In this document: piece by piece, positions 7,233-9,665 of the stretch
Layout: each line of letters opens with the position of its first letter
How positions within the stretch are numbered: the stretch's first letter is position 1
From: Synechococcales cyanobacterium PMM_0073
Lineage (GTDB): Bacteria; Cyanobacteriota; Cyanobacteriia; Elainellales; Elainellaceae
Direction: 5' to 3'
DNA: 9,665 bases
Assembly (NCBI GenBank): GCA_949127695.1
Contig: CASBQH010000160.1
Span: forward strand, 1-9,665
The notes under the pieces: generated by a model
The model's input: only the letters and a program-made list of their open reading frames with translations
Told to the model about the DNA's origin: nothing
The model's database searches: none
Program-made: the position numbers and the translations under genes

Positions 7233-8354
7233 CTACTGCCCCAGGTTGATTGTAAAGTCAGGCGTGATTTCGTCGGCAGCGGCAGCCACCCGTTTGACCA
7301 CGTTGGGCGGCAGCTCAATATAGCCAATTGGCCCAGCCTGTTTTTGCCCGTCGGTTAATCCATACTGAATCATAGCCTCCATGGCGATCGCCTTGTTCGG
7401 ATCGTCATATTTTTTATAGAGCATCATCCAGGTGTAGGTGACGATGGGGTAGGAGTCATCTCCCGGCGGATCGGTGACGAATACCCGCAGGTTGTCGGGG
7501 AGTTCGACCTGAGACAGCGCTGCCGCTCCAGATTCGCTGCTGGGCGTGATAAACTTCCCAGCTTTGTTTTCCAGGCTAGCAATGCTCAAATTAGACTTAG
7601 TGGCAAAGCCATATTCCAAGTAGCCGATTGATCCAGGCGTCTGGGAGATCAATGCCGTGACGCCTTCGTTGCCGCGTGCGCCCAGGAAGGTTTTGCCAGC
7701 GCCGCTCGGCCACTGGACGGTAGTTGCTGTGCCAATTGCTTGCTTCCACTGCGGGCTAATTTCGCTGAGGTGGCTGGTGAATACGGCGGTGGTGCCGCTG
7801 CCGTCCGAGCGGTGAACCACCGTAATTTTTTGATCAGGCAGCGTTATGCCAGGATTCGCTGCGGCAATCTTCGGATCATTCCAGTTGGTGATGTTGCCCT
7901 GAAAAATATCGACATAGACGGTGCGGGGCAGCTTCAGCTCTTTCACATCTGGCAGGTTGTAAGCCATGACAATGCTGCCTGCCGTCATGGGCAGCAAAAG
8001 CACTCCTCTCTCTACCTTGGCCATCTGCTCATCGGTCATGGCGATGTCGCTCGCGCCAAAATCCACAATGCTGCTGGTAAAGCGTTCAATTCCAGCACCG
8101 CTGCCCGTAGACTGGTAGTTAAACTGCATCTGCGGCACTTTGGTGTTGAGGTTGCGAAACCAGCCCTGATATAGCGGAGCCGGAAAGGATGCCCCTGCAC
8201 CCGTGGCGCTAATGGTGTTATTAAACGGCAGCTTCAGCTCTACGCTGGTCTGCGGTCGGTCGGCTGGGTCTGAATTACCAAAACAGGCGGTCAGGCTGGC
8301 GGCAGCTGCGAGAACTGTCAGGGAACCGAGCAGGCGATATGCAGAGAATTTCAT
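7233..8354 (-). CDS. pstS: PstS/SphX-type phosphate-binding lipoprotein of the phosphate ABC transporter
   Basis: A 373-residue periplasmic substrate-binding protein that captures inorganic phosphate for the PstCAB importer. The N-terminus (KFSAYR, then a hydrophobic stretch) ends in the lipobox LTAC with C24 as lipidation site, so it is anchored to the membrane. Phosphate-site motifs are in family order: GAGASFPAPLY (52-62), STGSGAG (82-88), DFGASDIAM (98-106, D103), HRSDGSGTTAVF (181-192, with R182, D184, S186, G187, T188), GNEGV (228-232) and GSIGYLEYGF (241-250). The length is typical. The start ATG 8354 gives a proper signal peptide and has a weak AAGAG 9 nt upstream. No pstC, pstA or pstB follows; the next gene is DUF3611. 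It is therefore a stand-alone copy, as known for some cyanobacterial PstS/SphX genes. A Pho-box-like array lies just upstream. Function is firm; choosing PstS or SphX by name is not possible here. Confidence 0.95.
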   Translation of the reverse strand: MKFSAYRLLGSLTVLAAAASLTACFGNSDPADRPQTSVELKLPFNNTISATGAGASFPAPLYQGWFRNLNTKVPQMQFNYQSTGSGAGIERFTSSIVDFGASDIAMTDEQMAKVERGVLLLPMTAGSIVMAYNLPDVKELKLPRTVYVDIFQGNITNWNDPKIAAANPGITLPDQKITVVHRSDGSGTTAVFTSHLSEISPQWKQAIGTATTVQWPSGAGKTFLGARGNEGVTALISQTPGSIGYLEYGFATKSNLSIASLENKAGKFITPSSESGAAALSQVELPDNLRVFVTDPPGDDSYPIVTYTWMMLYKKYDDPNKAIAMEAMIQYGLTDGQKQAGPIGYIELPPNVVKRVAAAADEITPDFTINLGQ

Positions 8355-8368
8355 GGATCTTAGCTCTT

Positions 8369-8398
8369 GCTTTAACGAGAGGACTAACTATGGTTAAG
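8369..8398 (-). promoter_or_regulatory. Candidate degenerate Pho box (SphR site) upstream of pstS
   Basis: On the minus strand the first element CTTAACCA (8398-8391) matches the cyanobacterial Pho-box repeat PyTTAAPyPy(T/A) exactly. It is followed by TTAGTCCT, and then by GTTAAAGC starting 22 nt after the first. The TTA cores are 10 and 12 nt apart rather than the ideal 11, and the last two elements have mismatches. The array ends only 14 nt before the start codon, much closer than usual for an activator site, which lowers confidence. pstS is a classic Pho-regulon gene, which raises it. Confidence 0.28.
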
Positions 8399-8497
8399 CG
8401 ATAGAGCTAATTTACAAACAAATGCGTGATTTTACATGTCGCCCAACATACATGGGCTATACCTAATTTAGTTGACCCATTAATAATTTCAGCTCAA

Positions 8498-8530
8498 AGC
8501 AACAACTCCAGATTTAATGAAATTGTTGCT
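8498..8530. repeat. Inverted repeat in the cphB-pstS gap
   Basis: Arms AGCAACAACT (8498-8507) and AATTGTTGCT (8521-8530) are complementary over 10 positions with one mismatch (a G-U pair in minus-strand RNA), separated by 13 nt. On the minus strand it lies 58-90 nt beyond the cphB stop. As RNA it could fold into a modest AT-rich hairpin protecting or loosely ending the cphB message. As DNA it could be an operator for pstS. It lacks a GC-rich stem and U-tract, so it is not called a terminator. Confidence 0.5.
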
Positions 8531-8587
8531 GATTCTAATTTCTAGCGAGCGCGTAATCATCGGTATTTCCTCAGTCAGTCATTGAGG

Positions 8588-9391
8588 TTACAGCAGCGGT
8601 TCTCTTGTGGATAAATTAAACCGATAGCCATGCGGCAAAATATGCAGCTTCACACCGCAGATCGCAATCGCCTCATCTTTCAGCAAGCCTTCCAGGTTGT
8701 TATGCGTCGCGGTCGATTCATCCGCCACCGTAATGCCGCCTCGTCCCACCACCTTAAACTCGTCGCCATTGACAATAATCGCCGTATCTTCGTCAATCCC
8801 CAAGCCCAACACCGCTGGCTCCAGCACCAGCGCCGCCAGCAGCCGCCCTAACCGTCCGCGTTGGGCAAAATGCTGGTCGATGACAATACCGGGCAAAAAG
8901 CCCATTCCTGGCCCCATGCTGACCGCATCAATGCTGGGATTGGAAACCGAAGCGCCGCCCACAATCATTTGATCAGGCATCATTGCTGCGCCCGCACTCG
9001 TGCCGCCTACGACAGTTCCGGCCTCATGCTGTTTGCGAATCGCATCGCAGAGCGGTGAACCCTTAATAAAATCGACAATCCGCGACTGGTCGCCGCCGGT
9101 AAAGAAAATGCCGGTCGCTTGCTCAATGATACCAATCGCAACATCGCATTCTGAATCCTGACGGCTGGGCGTATGCACCAGATCGACAGATTCTGCTCCC
9201 AACCGCTTAAAAATCTTGATATAGTCATTCCCGACTGCTTGGGGATGACCCGTGGCGGCAGTCATCACGGCGATCCGAGCCTTCATGCCGCCAGAGCAGC
9301 GGATAAATTCTCGCAGCACAGTGCAGTCGCCCTCGCGATCTTCTGCGCCGCCAATAATCACCAGAGTGCCGCGCTTTTGCTCAGCAGCCAT
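8588..9391 (-). CDS. cphB: Cyanophycinase (peptidase S51 family)
   Basis: A 267-residue cytosolic serine exopeptidase that hydrolyses the nitrogen/carbon reserve cyanophycin to beta-Asp-Arg dipeptides. The catalytic residues fall at the same numbers as in the Synechocystis enzyme as I recall it: the nucleophile elbow GGTSAGAAMM with S132, DQH with H174 (D172, Q173), the R178/R180/R183 cluster in QRGRLGR, and E201 in GIDEDT. The FFTGGDQSR motif (96-104) is intact, and the N-terminal GTLVIIGGAEDREGD (8-22) is family-typical. The length is normal and nothing suggests inactivation. The start ATG 9391 is fixed by AAGGAG 8 nt upstream. It follows the SHOCT-domain gene by 35 nt, probably in one transcript. 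The usual partner cphA (cyanophycin synthetase), often directly downstream of cphB, is absent; pstS follows after 233 nt. The smaller S51 peptidase PepE is less likely because the cyanophycinase-specific arginines are present. Confidence 0.96.
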   Translation of the reverse strand: MAAEQKRGTLVIIGGAEDREGDCTVLREFIRCSGGMKARIAVMTAATGHPQAVGNDYIKIFKRLGAESVDLVHTPSRQDSECDVAIGIIEQATGIFFTGGDQSRIVDFIKGSPLCDAIRKQHEAGTVVGGTSAGAAMMPDQMIVGGASVSNPSIDAVSMGPGMGFLPGIVIDQHFAQRGRLGRLLAALVLEPAVLGLGIDEDTAIIVNGDEFKVVGRGGITVADESTATHNNLEGLLKDEAIAICGVKLHILPHGYRFNLSTREPLL

Positions 9392-9399
9392 TGTATTTT

Positions 9400-9405
9400 C
9401 TCCTT
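9400..9405 (-). promoter_or_regulatory. Strong Shine-Dalgarno of cphB
   Basis: AAGGAG on the minus strand, 8 nt (AAAATACA) before ATG 9391. This is the best ribosome binding site in the window. It lies within the 35-nt gap after the SHOCT gene and overlaps the palindrome CCTTAAGG (9402-9409). Confidence 0.75.
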
Positions 9406-9426
9406 AAGGTTTCTTGCTGAAATGCT

Positions 9427-9665
9427 CTAGTTCAAGAGCTTGGCTTTCGCGAGCTGAAACTCTGCTTCCGAAAGTGCCCCCGCATCTTTGAGCTGTGAGA
9501 GCTGGGTGAGCTGCGCTAACAGATCGGGCTGGGCTGGCGCTGCTGGGGCTGGAGCCGCCGCCGCTGGTATTACTGCCGCCGCTGGTACTGCCGCCGCCTG
9601 AGCTGATTGCAGCGCGGCAAGCTGGGTTTTCATTTGCTCCATCTCAAACTGAGCCTGCATGGCAG
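9427..9665 (-). CDS. SHOCT-domain protein, C-terminal part (5' end beyond the window)
   Basis: The frame is open to the right edge. An in-frame ATG exists at 9660, but the codon before it (GCC) is also open and the segment MQAQFEMEQMKTQLAAL reads like the middle of an Ala/Met/Gln-rich helix, so the gene probably starts outside. Counting from that Met, residues 1-20 are a short predicted coiled coil and 21-45 an Ala/Pro linker of low complexity. Residues 46-77 are a SHOCT domain (LLAQLTQLSQLKDAGALSEAEF, then KAKLL), a short helical module found at the C-terminus of many bacterial proteins and thought to aid oligomerisation or binding. No function can be given for the whole protein. It precedes cphB by 35 nt on the same strand, so cotranscription is likely, but a role in cyanophycin metabolism would be guesswork. 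Confidence 0.8.
   Translation of the reverse strand, partial: AMQAQFEMEQMKTQLAALQSAQAAAVPAAAVIPAAAAPAPAAPAQPDLLAQLTQLSQLKDAGALSEAEFQLAKAKLLN
9557..9587. repeat. Short direct repeat in the Ala/Pro linker of the SHOCT gene
   Basis: The 13-mer GCCGCCGCTGGTA occurs at 9557-9569 and again at 9575-9587, a period of 18 nt. It is followed by a further CTGCCGCCGCC. It encodes the two PAAA blocks of the linker. A low-complexity, slippage-prone tract that could vary in length between strains; no other role is suggested. Confidence 0.6.

Larger units (their letters stand above)
8355..8587. other. Intergenic region between cphB and pstS
   Basis: At 233 nt this AT-rich gap is the longest in the window. 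It must contain the 3' end of the cphB transcript and probably the pstS promoter. It holds three inverted repeats: 8569-8587 (CCTCA/TGAGG, directly after the cphB stop), 8498-8530 (see separate entry), and 8441-8457 (GCCCA-7 nt-TGGGC). The Pho-box-like array is next to pstS. None of the hairpins is followed by a clear U-tract on the minus strand, so no intrinsic terminator can be called. I found no well-spaced -35/-10 pair for pstS. The only small frame inside (about 23 codons) has no features of a gene. Confidence 0.6.

Noticed and set aside
7384..7391. HIP1 site GCGATCGC inside pstS
   Set aside because: Only one copy was noticed in the whole window, so it is weak evidence of HIP1 enrichment and has no local function that can be argued.
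8441..8457. GCCCA-N7-TGGGC hairpin as an intrinsic terminator for cphB
   Set aside because: The stem is only 5 bp and no U-run follows on the minus strand.
8492..8566. Small frame in the cphB-pstS gap (about 23 codons, beginning MITRSLEIRI)
   Set aside because: No ribosome binding site, no family resemblance, and its end falls within the inverted repeat; expected by chance in an AT-rich gap.
1..9665. CRISPR array, tRNA/rRNA genes, insertion sequences, phage or defence genes
   Set aside because: No regularly spaced repeats, no tRNA-like or rRNA segments, no transposase motifs or terminal repeats were seen; coding density and style are uniform across the window.

Overview
The window is 9.67 kb of compact, ordinary-looking cyanobacterial chromosome with every recognisable gene on the minus strand. 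The organism call rests on a cyanophycinase with all residues known from the Synechocystis enzyme, a DUF3611 membrane protein (a family of cyanobacteria and chloroplasts, the Tic21/PIC1 relatives), and a long MscS-like channel with the signal-peptide-led N-terminal domain common in cyanobacteria. The fairly GC-rich coding sequence and only one GCGATCGC (HIP1) site would suit a filamentous, Leptolyngbya-like lineage, but genus cannot be fixed from this sequence.

Read in the direction of transcription (right to left): (1) 9665-8588, the 3' end of a SHOCT-domain protein and then cphB (cyanophycinase), 35 nt apart and probably cotranscribed, with a strong Shine-Dalgarno in front of cphB. (2) 8587-8355, the longest non-coding gap (233 nt), holding inverted repeats and a degenerate Pho-box-like array. 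(3) 8354-7233, pstS, a lipoprotein phosphate-binding protein with no pstCAB genes downstream. (4) 7232-7140, a 93-nt gap with overlapping palindromes and a possible -10 element. (5) 7139-6534, the DUF3611 gene. (6) 6480-1, a tight three-gene block: a 1230-residue multidomain protein, an AI-2E-family permease, and an MscS-family channel cut by the left window edge, with gaps of about 20-50 nt.

The right half concerns nutrient stores: cyanophycinase releases beta-Asp-Arg dipeptides from the nitrogen reserve cyanophycin, and PstS captures phosphate. The left half is a membrane/envelope operon. Its least understood member is the 1230-residue protein. It joins a YIP1-like membrane region, a serine alpha/beta-hydrolase-like domain (GYSGG elbow plus plausible Asp and His) and a C-terminal region whose His-then-Cys order (GHFSFG ... 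NNCAQDS) resembles circularly permuted papain-like (NlpC/P60, LRAT, Lnb-type) enzymes. That possible two-enzyme membrane protein, operonic with a mechanosensitive channel and a permease, is the best candidate for undescribed biology here. No mobile element, CRISPR array, rRNA or tRNA was seen, and no intergenic stretch exceeds 300 nt.
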